Source of the DNA: Pseudomonas sp. PSKL.D1
GTDB lineage: Bacteria > Pseudomonadota > Gammaproteobacteria > Pseudomonadales > Pseudomonadaceae
DNA: 64,000 nt
Reading direction: 5' to 3'
NCBI RefSeq assembly: GCF_028898945.1
Contig: NZ_CP118607.1
Span: forward strand, 5,008,001-5,072,000
How positions within the stretch are numbered: position 1 is the first letter of the stretch; the number at the start of each line of letters is the position of its first letter. Position numbers and translations under genes: made by a program. Under the pieces are notes generated by a model. The model saw only the letters and a list, made by a program, of their open reading frames with translations, searched no databases and had not been told where the DNA came from. This document shows positions 32,838 through 43,396 of the stretch, piece after piece.

Positions 32838-35665
32838 GCCAGGAACGCTACGGCATCCGCCGCTTCGCACTGCTCAACACCGCCGGCTACAGCCTCGGCC
32901 TGTTCCCGCTGGAGCACCCGCTGTCGGTGTACGGTGCCAACAACCTGGGTAAATCGGCGTCGATCAACGCCCTGCAGTTCCCGATCCTGGCACGCATGTC
33001 GGACATGAGCTTCGGCAAGTACAGCCTCGAGCAGTCGCGCCGCTTCTACTTCGCCAGCGATACGTCCTACATCCTGTGCGAACTGAACCTGCCCCACGGC
33101 CCACACGTGATTGGCGTGGTCGGCCGTGGCCCGGGTGGCGGTTTCGGCCACCAGTTCTTTGCCTACAAAGGCGAGCTGGACCTGGCCCACTACCAGAAGA
33201 ACGACACCTGCCTGCGCCAAAAGGAGCTGTTCACCAACCTTGAGCGCCTGGGCCTGAAAGCCTACGAGCTCAAACCGGATGAACTGCGCCGGCTGCTGGT
33301 CGGCGGCCACACCTCGTGCCCGCTGGACCTCACCCTGATCCCGCTACGCTCCACCAGCGAGCAAAGCCTGAAAACCTTCCGTGCGTTGTTCATCAACCTG
33401 CTGCACATGCGCGAAATCACCGCCGCCAAGCTCAAGCAACTGTTCCTCGATGCCTTCGAGCACAGCCTGCGTTCGGGCAGCGTCGACTACATCGCCGCCT
33501 GTGAAGAAGCCTTCCGCGACGTGCGCCGCATGGAACAGGACTACAACGCCCTGGTCGCTGCCGGCCCGTTGGTCGAGGCCCTGGCCGGTGGTGTGGCCCA
33601 ACGCGACATCCTGCGCGGCAAGCTGCACCGCCTTTCGCCCCTGCTCGACAACCTGCTGGGCACCTGGCAGGAATACGCCATGGCGCGCAAGGAAGAACTG
33701 GTTATCCAGGCCGAGCACTACCGTGGTGAGCAAGACCGCCTGCAGAATGACCAGCGTGGCGGCACCCAGGAGCTGATGCGCCTGGAACGCGAAATCACCG
33801 GCATCCAGCGCTGGCTAGGCGAGCTGTCGGTGCTCAAGCACCGGTTCGCGCTGGTCGATGACGTCAAGATGCTCGAACAGCAGCTGCTCGCCGCCAAGGA
33901 TGCCCACGACGAGCTCGCCGGTGCCCTGGCCCAGTCGCGCCAGTTTTCGGCCGAAGACCTCGACGAGCGCGTGCGTGACCTGGAAAAACGCCTCAAGCAG
34001 GTGAAGCAGCAGCTCGACCACGCCGACAACAACAGCTACGCCCGCCTGCGCGAAGAGTTCTCCCAGCAAGACGTCGACCGCCTGATGCGCCTGTTCAACG
34101 GCGCGCTGTTCAGCCTGCCACTGGGCGACCGCGGCATCGAGCTGGACGACAGCGACCTGTGGGTAAAATCCCTCGAAGCGGTGCTCGAAAGCTTCAAGGG
34201 CGAGCGCTTCGAGGCGCCGGGCATCTCCATCGATATCTCGCACATCGACCCACCGGCCCTGCAGGCCCTGGCCGACCGCGCCGCTCTGCGCGACCAGAAA
34301 GACCGCCTGGACCGCGAGCTCAAGCAGCTCAAGACCCAGCAATCGGTAGCGGCCGACCGCACCGCCTCCAAAGCGCAGACCGAAGCCCTGTACCAAGAGG
34401 TGCTCGACGCCCAGAAGGCCCTGGAAGACTTCCGCCGCAGCGAAACCCTGTCGGCTGAAGAACCCGAGAAGATGGAGCAACTGGCGCAGCTGGAAGCCGC
34501 CCAGGACGAACTCAAGCGCTCCAGCGACGCCTTCACCGAGCGCGTCCAGCAGCTGTCGGCCAAACTGCAACTGGTTGGCCGCCAGATCGCCGACCTTGAA
34601 GCCAAGCAACGCACCCTGGAAGACGCCCTGCGCCGCCGCCAACTGCTGCCAGCCGACCTGCCGTATGGCACGCCGTTCATGGAAGCGGTCGACGACTCCA
34701 TGGACAACCTGCTGCCGCTGCTCAACGATTACCAGGACAGCTGGCAGGGCCTGCAGCGCGTCGACAACCAGATCGAGGCACTGTACGCCCAGGTTCGCCT
34801 CAAAGGCGTGGCCAAGTTCGACAGCGAAGACGACATGGAGCGCCGCCTGCAGCTGCTGGTGAATGCCTATGCACACCGCACCGACGAGGCCCTTACCCTG
34901 GCCAAGGCGCGCCGTGCGGCGGTCACCGACATCGCCCGTACCCTGCGCAACATCCGCAGCGACTACGACAGCCTTGAGCACCAGCTGGCCCTGTTCAACC
35001 GCGAGATCAACAAGCGCCAGGTGTCGAACCTGGAGAGCTTCCGCGTGGTACTGGCGCCGAACAAGGAAGCGCTCAAGCACATCGACCAGATCATCCACAG
35101 CGCTGGCCAGTACGAAGAAGGCGAAACCCTGTCGGTGTTCGACCTGACCCAGAGCGCCGAGCAGGACCACAAGAACGAAGAGGCCAAGGAGTACCTGGCG
35201 CGGCTGGTGGCGGCCAACCACAACCAGCTGGGCCTGAAAGACCTGTTCGAGCTGGCATTCGAGATCACCAAGATCAACAGCCAGCCCGTGATCCACGCCG
35301 ACATCGACGGCGCCGCGTCCAACGGCACCACCATGACCATCAAGGCGCTGACCAACATGTACTTGTTGCTGCACCTGATGGACCGCGACCTGGCCGGGCG
35401 CATTCGCCTGCCGTACTACCTCGACGAGGCGGCGGACATCGACGAACGCAACCAGGCGGCGCTGCTGGAAACCAGCTTGCAGCTGGGCTTTGTGCCGATT
35501 CTGGCGAGTGTGAAGCCCCAGGTTTCTGCGCGGGTAGCAATCGACCTGGAAGGTGGTAGCGGGCCGAATGGCATCTACATCGATGAGGCGGACTGGAAGT
35601 ACATCAGCCGCCGGGATGAGGTAAAGGCGATTGTGCGGGAGGATGAGGCTGAGGAATTGGCCTGA
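32834..35665 (+). CDS. mksB: SMC-like condensin ATPase MksB
   Basis: 943 residues, shorter than MukB (about 1480). Walker A is YGANNLGKSASINAL (about residues 34-48). Long coiled-coil arms span about 240-430 and 470-770 (RLQNDQRGGTQELMRLEREI; LDRELKQLKTQQSVAADR), around a hinge near 590-660. The C-terminal head has KALTNMYLLLHLMDR and Walker B LPYYLDEAADID (about residues 856-867). MksB compacts DNA by ATP-driven loop handling. No mksG/jetD nuclease gene follows, so this is the housekeeping-type MksBEF, not a complete plasmid-defence MksBEFG/Wadjet set. Confidence 0.93.
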   Translation: MSQERYGIRRFALLNTAGYSLGLFPLEHPLSVYGANNLGKSASINALQFPILARMSDMSFGKYSLEQSRRFYFASDTSYILCELNLPHGPHVIGVVGRGPGGGFGHQFFAYKGELDLAHYQKNDTCLRQKELFTNLERLGLKAYELKPDELRRLLVGGHTSCPLDLTLIPLRSTSEQSLKTFRALFINLLHMREITAAKLKQLFLDAFEHSLRSGSVDYIAACEEAFRDVRRMEQDYNALVAAGPLVEALAGGVAQRDILRGKLHRLSPLLDNLLGTWQEYAMARKEELVIQAEHYRGEQDRLQNDQRGGTQELMRLEREITGIQRWLGELSVLKHRFALVDDVKMLEQQLLAAKDAHDELAGALAQSRQFSAEDLDERVRDLEKRLKQVKQQLDHADNNSYARLREEFSQQDVDRLMRLFNGALFSLPLGDRGIELDDSDLWVKSLEAVLESFKGERFEAPGISIDISHIDPPALQALADRAALRDQKDRLDRELKQLKTQQSVAADRTASKAQTEALYQEVLDAQKALEDFRRSETLSAEEPEKMEQLAQLEAAQDELKRSSDAFTERVQQLSAKLQLVGRQIADLEAKQRTLEDALRRRQLLPADLPYGTPFMEAVDDSMDNLLPLLNDYQDSWQGLQRVDNQIEALYAQVRLKGVAKFDSEDDMERRLQLLVNAYAHRTDEALTLAKARRAAVTDIARTLRNIRSDYDSLEHQLALFNREINKRQVSNLESFRVVLAPNKEALKHIDQIIHSAGQYEEGETLSVFDLTQSAEQDHKNEEAKEYLARLVAANHNQLGLKDLFELAFEITKINSQPVIHADIDGAASNGTTMTIKALTNMYLLLHLMDRDLAGRIRLPYYLDEAADIDERNQAALLETSLQLGFVPILASVKPQVSARVAIDLEGGSGPNGIYIDEADWKYISRRDEVKAIVREDEAEELA

Positions 35666-35689
35666 TTTGATTGGGGCCGCTTCGCGGCC

Positions 35690-35745
35690 CATCGCGGATA
35701 AATCCGCTCCTACACGGCTTTGTAGGAGCGGATTTATCCGCGATG
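35690..35745. repeat. REPIN, type B, possible bidirectional terminator
   Basis: Perfect 25-nt arms 35690-35714 and 35721-35745 with a 6-nt loop, preceded by a short gggccgcttcgcggccc hairpin just after the mksB stop. It lies between convergent mksB and creA. Confidence 0.92.
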
Positions 35746-35772
35746 GAGGCCAAAGGCCTCCCTCTTACGCTA

Positions 35773-36234
35773 TCAATGCGCCCAAGGCAGGATTGGTATC
35801 GCCGTCACCGCATTCTGCGGGCTGCCTTCGATCATGCGGTCGCTGTACACCAGGTACACCAGCGTGTTGCGCTTCTTGTCCAGAAAGCGCACCACCTGCA
35901 TGGTCTTGAACACCAGCGAGGTGCGCTCCTTGAACACCTCTTCACCGTCCTTCAACTCACCCTTGAAGTTGATCGGCCCTACCTGACGGCAGGCAATCGA
36001 TGCCTCTGCCCGGTCCTCCGCCAACCCCAATCCACCTTTCACGCCGCCAGTCTTGGCGCGCGACAGATAGCAGGTCACACCTTCAACCTTGGGATCATCA
36101 AAAGCCTCGACCACAATGCGATCATTCGGCCCGAGGAACTTGAACACGGTGGAAACCTGACCGATCTCCTCGGCCGTTGCCACTACCGGCAGTGCGAGCA
36201 GTACAACGGCGAACAGCCGCTTCAGCAGGCTCAT
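35773..36234 (-). CDS. creA: CreA family periplasmic protein
   Basis: 153 residues. Signal peptide [22 protein letters not shown]. The core [43 protein letters not shown] is diagnostic of CreA, a conserved periplasmic protein of unknown function. Two Cys (VTCYLSR and IACRQVG) may form a disulfide. The start overlaps the proB stop (ATGA at 36231-36234), so it is translationally coupled to proB. Confidence 0.93.
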   Translation of the reverse strand: MSLLKRLFAVVLLALPVVATAEEIGQVSTVFKFLGPNDRIVVEAFDDPKVEGVTCYLSRAKTGGVKGGLGLAEDRAEASIACRQVGPINFKGELKDGEEVFKERTSLVFKTMQVVRFLDKKRNTLVYLVYSDRMIEGSPQNAVTAIPILPWAH

Positions 36235-37349
36235 ACCAGCACCAGGTTATCGCGGTGCACCAATTCCGGCTCGGCGCTGTAACCCAGCAGGCTTTCGATG
36301 GCGTCTGATGGCTGGCCAATGATCTTCTGCGCTTCGAGTGCGCTGTAGTTGGCCAGGCCGCGCGCCACTTCAATGCCATCCGGGCCCACGCAAACCACCA
36401 TCTCACCACGACGGAAGCTGCCTTGGACGGTTTTCACACCCACCGGCAGCAGGCTCTTGTTGGCCGCACGCAGCGCCTGTACGGCACCGGCATCCAGCAC
36501 CAAAGTGCCACGGGTTTGCAGGTGGCCGGCCAGCCACTGCTTGCGTGCCGCCAGCATGCCGCGCTCAGGCGACAGCAGCGTACCCAGGCGCTCACCGGCC
36601 TTCAGGCGGTCCAGCACGCGCTCGATACGGCCACCGATGATGATGGTGTGCGCACCGGAACGTGCTGCCAGGCGAGCCGCACGCAACTTGGTCTGCATGC
36701 CGCCACGGCCCAACGCGCCGCCGGTACCACCAGCCACGGCGTCGAGCGACGGGTCGTCGGCGCGGGCTTCGTAAATCAATTGGGCTTCGGGGTTGTTGCG
36801 CGGGTCAGCGTCGAACATGCCGTCACGGTCGGTGAGGATCACCAGCAGGTCGGCTTCCACCAGGTTGGCCACCAGCGCAGCCAGGGTATCGTTGTCGCCA
36901 AAGCGGATTTCGTCGGTGACCACGGTGTCGTTTTCGTTGATCACCGGCACCACACCCAGGTCGACCAGGGTACGCAGGGTGCTGCGTGCGTTGAGGTAAC
37001 GCTTGCGATCGGAAAGGTCGTCGTGGGTCAGCAGGATTTGCGCGGTGTGCTTGCCGTGCTCGCCGAAGCTCGACTCCCAGGCCTGCACCAGGCGCATCTG
37101 GCCGATGGACGCAGCCGCCTGCAGCTCGTTCATCGCGCTCGGTCGGGACGTCCAGCCCAGCTGGCTCATGCCAGCGGCCACGGCCCCGGAGGACACCAGC
37201 ACCAGTTCCACACCCGCTTCACGCAGGGCCACCATCTGCTCGACCCACACGGCCATGGCGCCACGGTCCAGGCCCTTGCCATCGGCGGTCAGCAGCGCGC
37301 TGCCAATCTTCACGACCCAGCGCTTGGCGCCAGTCACCTTGCTTCGCAT
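36231..37349 (-). CDS. proB: Glutamate 5-kinase
   Basis: 372 residues from ATG 37349 ([21 protein letters not shown]), with GGAAGAG upstream; a TTG four codons earlier overlaps that Shine-Dalgarno. The enzyme phosphorylates glutamate in the first step of proline synthesis. The amino acid kinase domain (about 8-260) includes [31 protein letters not shown] and [15 protein letters not shown]. The C-terminal PUA domain spans about 275-365. It lies downstream of obgE across a terminator at 37385-37411. Confidence 0.97.
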   Translation of the reverse strand: MRSKVTGAKRWVVKIGSALLTADGKGLDRGAMAVWVEQMVALREAGVELVLVSSGAVAAGMSQLGWTSRPSAMNELQAAASIGQMRLVQAWESSFGEHGKHTAQILLTHDDLSDRKRYLNARSTLRTLVDLGVVPVINENDTVVTDEIRFGDNDTLAALVANLVEADLLVILTDRDGMFDADPRNNPEAQLIYEARADDPSLDAVAGGTGGALGRGGMQTKLRAARLAARSGAHTIIIGGRIERVLDRLKAGERLGTLLSPERGMLAARKQWLAGHLQTRGTLVLDAGAVQALRAANKSLLPVGVKTVQGSFRRGEMVVCVGPDGIEVARGLANYSALEAQKIIGQPSDAIESLLGYSAEPELVHRDNLVLV

Positions 37350-37384
37350 CTTCTCTTCCAACCTGTGTCGAATCTGTAGATACC

Positions 37385-37411
37385 AAAACGCCGCTCATTT
37401 GAGCGGCGTTT
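37385..37411 (-). terminator. Terminator between obgE and proB
   Basis: An 11-bp inverted repeat (aaacgccgctc / gagcggcgttt) with a 4-nt loop follows the obgE stop on the minus strand and ends in a T-rich arm (gcggcgttttgg). Confidence 0.8.
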
Positions 37412-37427
37412 AGTGTACTGCAACCGG

Positions 37428-38651
<1,224 letters not shown>

Positions 38652-38700
38652 TCAAAAAACCGCCTCTCGCCTTCCGACGAGTTGAATACTTAAAAAACCT

Positions 38701-38786
38701 GAGGCTCTTGCAAAAATGAGCGCGGCGGCCCCGTACGACCAGTTAACCACGCCGGCAGCCCATACAAACAGCTTTGCAAGAGGCTC
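38701..38786. repeat. Imperfect inverted repeat between rpmA and obgE
   Basis: Arms gaggctcttgcaaa (38701-38714) and tttgcaagaggctc (38773-38786) match at 13 of 14 positions and flank 58 nt. It does not resemble the REP units. It might be a small MITE-like remnant or a secondary structure in the obgE leader. Confidence 0.45.
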
Positions 38787-38795
38787 ACCACAAAC

Positions 38796-38824
38796 GAAAA
38801 AGCCCCGTCGCATGACGGGGCTTC
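38796..38824 (-). terminator. Rho-independent terminator after rpmA
   Basis: On the minus strand a 9-bp GC-rich stem (38801-38809 with 38814-38822) is followed by TTTTTC, 17 nt after the rpmA stop. Confidence 0.9.
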
Positions 38825-38840
38825 TGGAGCGACGTCGCTA

Positions 38841-39098
38841 TTAAGCGGCGACGATGCTCACGTAACGGCGCATGAACTCGCCTTTCTTCTCGAACTTGAT
38901 CACGCCTTCGATCTTGGCGAACAAGGTGTGGTCCTTGCCCATGCCAACGCCGTAGCCAGCGTGGAATTCGGTGCCGCGCTGACGGACGATGATGTTGCCT
39001 GGCTTGATAACCTGGCCGCCATACATCTTCACGCCAAGGCGTTTCGATTCTGAGTCGCGACCGTTACGAGTACTACCACCAGCCTTTTTGTGAGCCAT
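38841..39098 (-). CDS. rpmA: 50S ribosomal protein L27
   Basis: 85 residues: [20 protein letters not shown] at the N-terminus, then [19 protein letters not shown]. The N-terminal tail reaches the peptidyl transferase centre. It is the second gene of the rplU-rpmA operon, 37 nt after rplU. Confidence 0.98.
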
Positions 39099-39135
39099 GG
39101 TTCAATCTCCAAATAAATTCAGGGGAACCGGGCGA

Positions 39136-39450
39136 TTAAGCCTGGATACCGGTGATTTTGATCTCGGTGAACCACTGGCGGTGGCCCATACGCTTCATGT
39201 GGTGCTTACGACGACGGAACTTGATGATGCGGACTTTGTCGTGACGGCCTTGCGAAACGACTTCAGCCACAACTTTGGCACCAGCAACGACTGGAGCGCC
39301 GATGGTGACGTCGTCGCCATTGGCAACCAGCAGAACGCGATCGAAGGTTACGGATTCGCCAGTGGCGACTTCCAGCTTCTCGATCTTGAGGAATTCACCT
39401 TCAGCGACTTTGTACTGCTTGCCGCCGGTAACGATTACTGCGTAAGACAT
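39136..39450 (-). CDS. rplU: 50S ribosomal protein L21
   Basis: 104 residues from ATG 39450 ([20 protein letters not shown]), with CGGAGA upstream. The frame extends 78 codons further, but that part is non-conserved and contains the promoter. The C-terminal [22 protein letters not shown] is diagnostic of L21. Confidence 0.98.
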   Translation of the reverse strand: MSYAVIVTGGKQYKVAEGEFLKIEKLEVATGESVTFDRVLLVANGDDVTIGAPVVAGAKVVAEVVSQGRHDKVRIIKFRRRKHHMKRMGHRQWFTEIKITGIQA

Positions 39451-39581
39451 GGGTATTTCTCCGATAATCCTGCTCACCCAGCGCTTTATATGATGAGTAT
39501 TGGCTGGCATGGCTGCACGAGGCTGGAAAGGCCCGGTGCAATTGCGTAAGGCAGGTGCTGCCCAGGAAGTTAGGGTGCGCG

Positions 39582-39610
39582 ATTGTACGCAACCCGGGTT
39601 TTGCTTGCAA
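39582..39610 (-). promoter_or_regulatory. Promoter of rplU-rpmA
   Basis: On the minus strand TTGCAA (39610-39605), a 17-nt spacer and a TACAAT -10 (39587-39582), followed by CGCGCACC, a GC-rich discriminator expected for ribosomal protein genes. Confidence 0.7.
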
Positions 39611-39640
39611 GTGCCGCCCCCTGCCAGCGGGCAGCGCGCC

Positions 39641-39669
39641 TTGACACACCGGGGCCTGCGACCTAGCAT
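39641..39669 (+). promoter_or_regulatory. Promoter of ispB
   Basis: TTGACA at 39641-39646, a 17-nt spacer and TAGCAT at 39664-39669, 26 nt before ATG 39696. It lies back to back with the rplU promoter. Confidence 0.65.
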
Positions 39670-39695
39670 GCCGCGCAACCTCACTGGAGCAGCCG

Positions 39696-40664
39696 ATGCA
39701 ACCCCAAACCTTCTACCGCGCGGTGGCTGAAGATTTCAGCGCCGTCGACGAGATCATCAAGAAGCAGCTGACCTCGCGCGTGCCGCTGGTATCGAAGATC
39801 GGCGACTATATCACGTCCGCCGGCGGCAAGCGCCTGCGCCCGCTGCTGGTGCTGCTGTGCGGCAAGGCTTTGGGCCGCGAAGGCGACGACCTGCGCCTGC
39901 TGGCCGCAACCATCGAGTTCCTGCACACCGCCACCCTGCTGCATGACGATGTGGTCGACATGTCGGGCATGCGCCGTGGCCGCTCCACCGCCAACGCCCT
40001 GTGGGGCAACGCGCCGAGCGTGCTGGTGGGTGACTTCCTTTATTCGCGCTCGTTCGAAATGATGGTCGAACTGGGCTCGATGCCGGTCATGCAAATCCTC
40101 TCCAAGGCCACCCGCGTAATCGCCGAGGGTGAAGTGCTGCAGCTGTCGCGGGTACGCGACGCCAGCACCACCGAAGAGGTGTACATGGACGTCATCCGCG
40201 GCAAGACCGCCATGCTGTTCGAAGCCTCCACCCACAGCGCCGCCGCGCTGGCCGAGGCCACCGAAGAGCAGCGTGAAGCCCTGCGCACCTTCGGCGACCA
40301 CCTGGGCGTGGCCTTCCAGCTGGTCGACGACCTGCTGGACTACGAAGGCGATGCCGAAGCGCTGGGCAAGAACGTGGGTGACGACCTGGCCGAAGGCAAG
40401 CCAACCCTGCCGCTGATCTACGCCATGCGCGAAGGCACGCCGGAGCAGGCTGCGCTGGTGCGCCAGGCCATTCAGAAGGGTGGCCTGGAAGACCTGGAGC
40501 CGATCCGTGAAGCGGTCAAGGCCTCGGGCGCCCTGGCGTACACCGCGCAACTGGCGCGTGACTATGTGGCCAAAGCCATCGAGTGCCTGGAAGTGCTGCC
40601 AGCCAGCGAATACCGGGATGCGCTGGTTGAGCTGAGCGAGTTCGCGGTAGCACGGACCCACTGA
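39696..40664 (+). CDS. ispB: Octaprenyl/polyprenyl diphosphate synthase
   Basis: 322 residues. First Asp-rich motif [15 protein letters not shown] (about residues 84-98) and second [12 protein letters not shown] (about 208-219) bind Mg-diphosphate. The enzyme elongates farnesyl diphosphate with IPP to make the quinone side chain (Q9 in Pseudomonas). It is divergent from rplU across 245 nt. A terminator follows at 40684. Confidence 0.96.
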   Translation: MQPQTFYRAVAEDFSAVDEIIKKQLTSRVPLVSKIGDYITSAGGKRLRPLLVLLCGKALGREGDDLRLLAATIEFLHTATLLHDDVVDMSGMRRGRSTANALWGNAPSVLVGDFLYSRSFEMMVELGSMPVMQILSKATRVIAEGEVLQLSRVRDASTTEEVYMDVIRGKTAMLFEASTHSAAALAEATEEQREALRTFGDHLGVAFQLVDDLLDYEGDAEALGKNVGDDLAEGKPTLPLIYAMREGTPEQAALVRQAIQKGGLEDLEPIREAVKASGALAYTAQLARDYVAKAIECLEVLPASEYRDALVELSEFAVARTH

Positions 40665-40683
40665 CAGTTCAAAGTAGTCTTCA

Positions 40684-40714
40684 TTCGCGGCGCTTCGGCG
40701 CCGCGAAGCTTTTG
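40684..40714 (+). terminator. Terminator after ispB
   Basis: A 10-bp perfect stem ttcgcggcgc/gcgccgcgaa with a TTCG loop is followed by GCTTTTG. Confidence 0.85.
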
Positions 40715-40790
40715 GGCACACAGAAACACTTCGCGCACAAAACCTTATACAATATGGGCCTTTAACCGTCCGTCTGTTTAAGGAACCGAA

Positions 40791-41132
40791 GTGAGCACGC
40801 TGCCTCCCTGCCCCAAATGCAATTCCGAATACACCTACGAGGATGGCACTCAGCTGATCTGCCCCGAGTGCGCCCACGAGTGGTCGGCCAATGGCGAAGC
40901 AGACGCCGCCAGCGATGACGTGGTGAAGAAGGATTCGGTCGGCAACGTTCTGCAGGACGGCGACACCGTCACCGTGATCAAGGACCTCAAGGTCAAGGGC
41001 TCGTCCCTGGTGGTCAAGGTCGGTACCAAGGTCAAGAATATCCGCCTGTGCGACGGCGACCACGATATCGACTGCAAGATCGACGGCATCGGCGCAATGA
41101 AACTGAAGTCGGAATTCGTTCGCAAGGTCTGA
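40791..41132 (+). CDS. yjdM: Zinc-ribbon protein YjdM (PhnA family)
   Basis: 113 residues from GTG 40791, with TAAGGAAC upstream. The N-terminal zinc ribbon has CPKC and CPEC (about residues 7-10 and 24-27), followed by the PhnA core ([37 protein letters not shown]). Despite the historical name, the protein is not shown to act in phosphonate use; its role is unclear. It is alone in its transcript, followed by a Fur-controlled small gene. Confidence 0.92.
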   Translation: MSTLPPCPKCNSEYTYEDGTQLICPECAHEWSANGEADAASDDVVKKDSVGNVLQDGDTVTVIKDLKVKGSSLVVKVGTKVKNIRLCDGDHDIDCKIDGIGAMKLKSEFVRKV

Positions 41133-41171
41133 TTTACACAAAAATTGCCAATAGGCACTTGCTATTTTGAT

Positions 41172-41190
41172 AATAAGAATTATTCTCATT
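41172..41190 (+). promoter_or_regulatory. Fur box upstream of the 81-residue gene
   Basis: aataagaattattctcatt is almost palindromic; its core 41175-41187 matches 11 of 12 defined positions of GAGAATNATTCTC. It sits 26 nt before ATG 41217 and touches a likely -10 (GATAAT at 41169-41174) paired with TTGCCA at 41145-41150, so Fur binding would block polymerase. Confidence 0.75.
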
Positions 41191-41216
41191 GGAAATGCTT
41201 TCCAAGGAGAATAGCC

Positions 41217-41462
41217 ATGACTTATCTGATAGACGCCTGGCTGGACCGCCCCCACCCTTACCTGCGCATCCTGCACCGTGAAACCGGTGAAGTGTGCGCA
41301 GTGCTTGAAGAAGAAGCACTGGATGAACTGCGCGACCAGGGTGACCTGGACTTGAGCGGGTTGAACTCCAGTGAGCCAGTGGTGCTCAAGGAGCTGGTGC
41401 GGAATTTGTTTCTGTTCTGCTATGCGCGGGCGTTGCGGCCTGCGGGTACGGACTGGAATTGA
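41217..41462 (+). CDS. Small iron-starvation protein of unknown function (PA4570-like)
   Basis: 81 residues from ATG 41217, with CAAGGAGA at the right distance. It is soluble, acidic in the middle (EVCAVLEEEALDELRDQGDLDL), with a C-terminal hydrophobic helix (LVRNLFLFCYARAL). It occupies the same place after ispB as P. aeruginosa PA4570, a gene known to rise in iron starvation. The strong Fur box overlapping the promoter supports the same regulation here. Its biochemical function is unknown. Confidence 0.8.
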   Translation: MTYLIDAWLDRPHPYLRILHRETGEVCAVLEEEALDELRDQGDLDLSGLNSSEPVVLKELVRNLFLFCYARALRPAGTDWN

Positions 41463-41479
41463 TGGTTGCAGGCCTGAAG

Positions 41480-41551
41480 CCATCGCGGATGAATCCGCTC
41501 CTACCGGGGGTGCACCCCGGCCTGTAGGAGCGGATTCATCCGCGATTGGCT
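41480..41551. repeat. REPIN, type B, with nested central hairpin
   Basis: Outer arms atcgcggatgaatccgctcc and ggagcggattcatccgcgat flank a central ccgggggtgcaccccgg hairpin. It lies between convergent genes and may terminate both. Confidence 0.88.
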
Positions 41552-41560
41552 ACACAGGCA

Positions 41561-42178
41561 TTACAGAACGTCGAGCAGCTCGACGTCGAACACCAGCACG
41601 CTGTGCGGCGGGATGCTGCCAACGCCTTGGGCGCCGTAGGCCAGCTCGCTTGGCACATACAGGCGCCATTTGCTGCCAGCGTTCATCAGCTGCAGGGCTT
41701 CGGTCCAGCCAGCGATCACGCCACCAACCGGGAATTCGGCCGGCTGGCCACGCTCGTAGGAGCTGTCGAACACGGTGCCGTCGATCAGGGTGCCGTGGTA
41801 GTGAGTACGCACGTTGCTTTCGCGGGTTGGCTTGGCGCCTTCACCAGCAGTCAGTACTTCGAACTGCAGGCCCGAAGCCAGGGTGGTGATGCCGTCACGC
41901 TTGGCGTTTTCAGCCAGGAATTCCTTACCGACAGCAGCAGCGGCTTCAGCCTTGGCTGCCGCTTCGGCTTGCATCACGTCACGGATGACCTTGAAGCTGG
42001 CCGACAGGTCGGCCTCGCTTACGCGGCTCTCAGCGCCATTGAAGGCGTCGGTCAGGCCAGCAAGGATGGCTTCCAGGCTCACGCCTGGTGGCGGGTTGTC
42101 GCGCAGCTGGCCGCCCAGCTGACGGCCGATGCCGTAGCTGACGCGCGTTTCGTCGGTGGTCAGGTTGAGTTCGGACAT
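41561..42178 (-). CDS. fklB: FKBP-type peptidyl-prolyl cis-trans isomerase FklB
   Basis: 205 residues from ATG 42178 (MSELNLTTDETRVSYGIGRQ), the start with GGAG 8 nt upstream; another ATG two codons earlier is too close. The N-terminal FKBP_N dimerisation domain (about 5-105) is followed by a C-terminal FKBP catalytic domain (about 110-205) with VRTHYHGTLIDGTVFDSSYERGQPAEFPVGGVIAGWTEALQLM. No signal peptide, so it is cytoplasmic. It accelerates prolyl isomerisation in folding proteins. Confidence 0.95.
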   Translation of the reverse strand: MSELNLTTDETRVSYGIGRQLGGQLRDNPPPGVSLEAILAGLTDAFNGAESRVSEADLSASFKVIRDVMQAEAAAKAEAAAAVGKEFLAENAKRDGITTLASGLQFEVLTAGEGAKPTRESNVRTHYHGTLIDGTVFDSSYERGQPAEFPVGGVIAGWTEALQLMNAGSKWRLYVPSELAYGAQGVGSIPPHSVLVFDVELLDVL

Positions 42179-42264
42179 TGTCATGCTCCACTGCAGGGCG
42201 CAGTGAGGCCGCGCCCTTGATGAAAAGGGCGAGCAGCCTAGCACACTGGGGCTGCGGGGCGCAG

Positions 42265-42570
42265 CTACCAGGCCGAACGGGGTGAAATCGGGACTTTGAG
42301 GTCTTCTTCCGGGTGCGAACCCATGCCGACCATTTCGTCCTGCACAGACCAGTGCACCAGGTTCATCGACACCATCGGAATGGTTTGTAGCACCGTGCGC
42401 GCATCTTCCACCGAACGCACGCGCAAACGCTCGCCGCGGTTGTCTGCCAACGGGTGGGCACGGCCTTTGACTCGGGCTTCAAGCAGGTAATCGCCACCTT
42501 CAATGGCGATCAGGTTCACTTCATCGACATGGCCAGCCCTGGCCTCGGTATTGAGCTGTTGCAGGTTCAT
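42265..42570 (-). CDS. DUF6482-like small conserved protein
   Basis: 101 residues from ATG 42570 (MNLQQLNTEARAGHVDEVNL). The frame is open far upstream through a REPIN, which is not conserved. GCGAGGTG precedes the ATG. The pattern IAIEGGDYLLEARVKGRAHPLADNRGERLRVRSVEDARTVL and VHWSVQDEMVG is that of a Pseudomonas family I recall as DUF6482. The function is unknown; no membrane or metal motif is seen. Confidence 0.7.
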   Translation of the reverse strand: MNLQQLNTEARAGHVDEVNLIAIEGGDYLLEARVKGRAHPLADNRGERLRVRSVEDARTVLQTIPMVSMNLVHWSVQDEMVGMGSHPEEDLKVPISPRSAW

Positions 42571-42671
42571 GAGAGCACCTCGCCTGTGAACCACGCATGA
42601 GTGCTCATTTTTTGTGCAGGGCGGGGAAATATACAAGACGTGACAGAGGCCGCCGGTCAGTTCACGAATTC

Positions 42672-42788
42672 TGTAGGAGCGGCCTTGTGTCGCGAAAGGG
42701 CTGCAACGCAGCCCCGGCAATATCAGTTGCGAAGCTGAAATCCAGGGGCCGCTACGCGACCCTTTCGCGACACAAGGCCGCTCCCACA
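42672..42788. repeat. REPIN, type A
   Basis: Inverted pair tgtaggagcggccttgtgtc / gacacaaggccgctcccaca, extended inside by complementary cgcgaaaggg / ccctttcgcg. Confidence 0.92.
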
Positions 42789-42809
42789 ACAACCGGGCGC
42801 GGCAGGCGC

Positions 42810-43298
42810 TTAGTGCTTGGTGACCTTGTCCAGGTACCCCATGCAGAACGCCGACACCACAAAGGTCATGTGGATGATCACGTACCACATCAGGTAATCC
42901 GTGGAGATGTTCTGTGCATCCATGAACACCCGCAGCAGGTGGATGGACGAAATCGCCACGATCGACGCGGCAACCTTCATCTTCAACGACGAAGAGTCCA
43001 TCTTGCCCAGCCAGTTGAGCTTCTCCTTGCTGTCGTCGATGTCCAGCTGCGACACGAAATTTTCATAGCCGGAGATCATCACCATCACCAGCAGGCCGCC
43101 AACCAGCGACATGTCGATCAGCGACAGGATCACCAGAATCAGGTCGGCTTCGCTCAAGGCGAAAACGTTGGGCAATACGTGGATGACTTCCTGGAAGAAC
43201 TTGAGGGCAAGCGCCAACAAACCCAGGGACAAGCCGAAGTAGATAGGGGCAAGCAGCCAGCGCGAGGCATACATTGCGTTTTCGAGAATACGTTCCAT
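42810..43298 (-). CDS. YqhA/UPF0114 family membrane protein
   Basis: 162 residues. It begins [22 protein letters not shown], typical for TIGR00645/UPF0114. Three or four membrane segments are visible: [60 protein letters not shown] and [28 protein letters not shown] is the conserved family centre. The function is unknown. Confidence 0.9.
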
Positions 43299-43396
43299 GA
43301 AGGGCTAGGGACTCGTCAGGTGGCTGGAAAGCGACGGCGAGTATAGCCAGCCACCTGTGACAGCAAAAGCCTGCGGCGTGTTGCCGCAGGTTGCGT

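Noticed and set aside
33815..35692. 625-codon open frame on the minus strand
   Set aside because: Antisense to mksB; composition is a reverse-frame shadow of coiled coil.
35666..35772. Possible mksG/jetD gene after mksB
   Set aside because: The 107 nt up to creA contain only a hairpin and a REPIN; no nuclease or TOPRIM coding region.
39681..41483. 600-codon open frame on the minus strand
   Set aside because: Covers ispB, yjdM and the Fur-controlled gene in antisense; not a gene.
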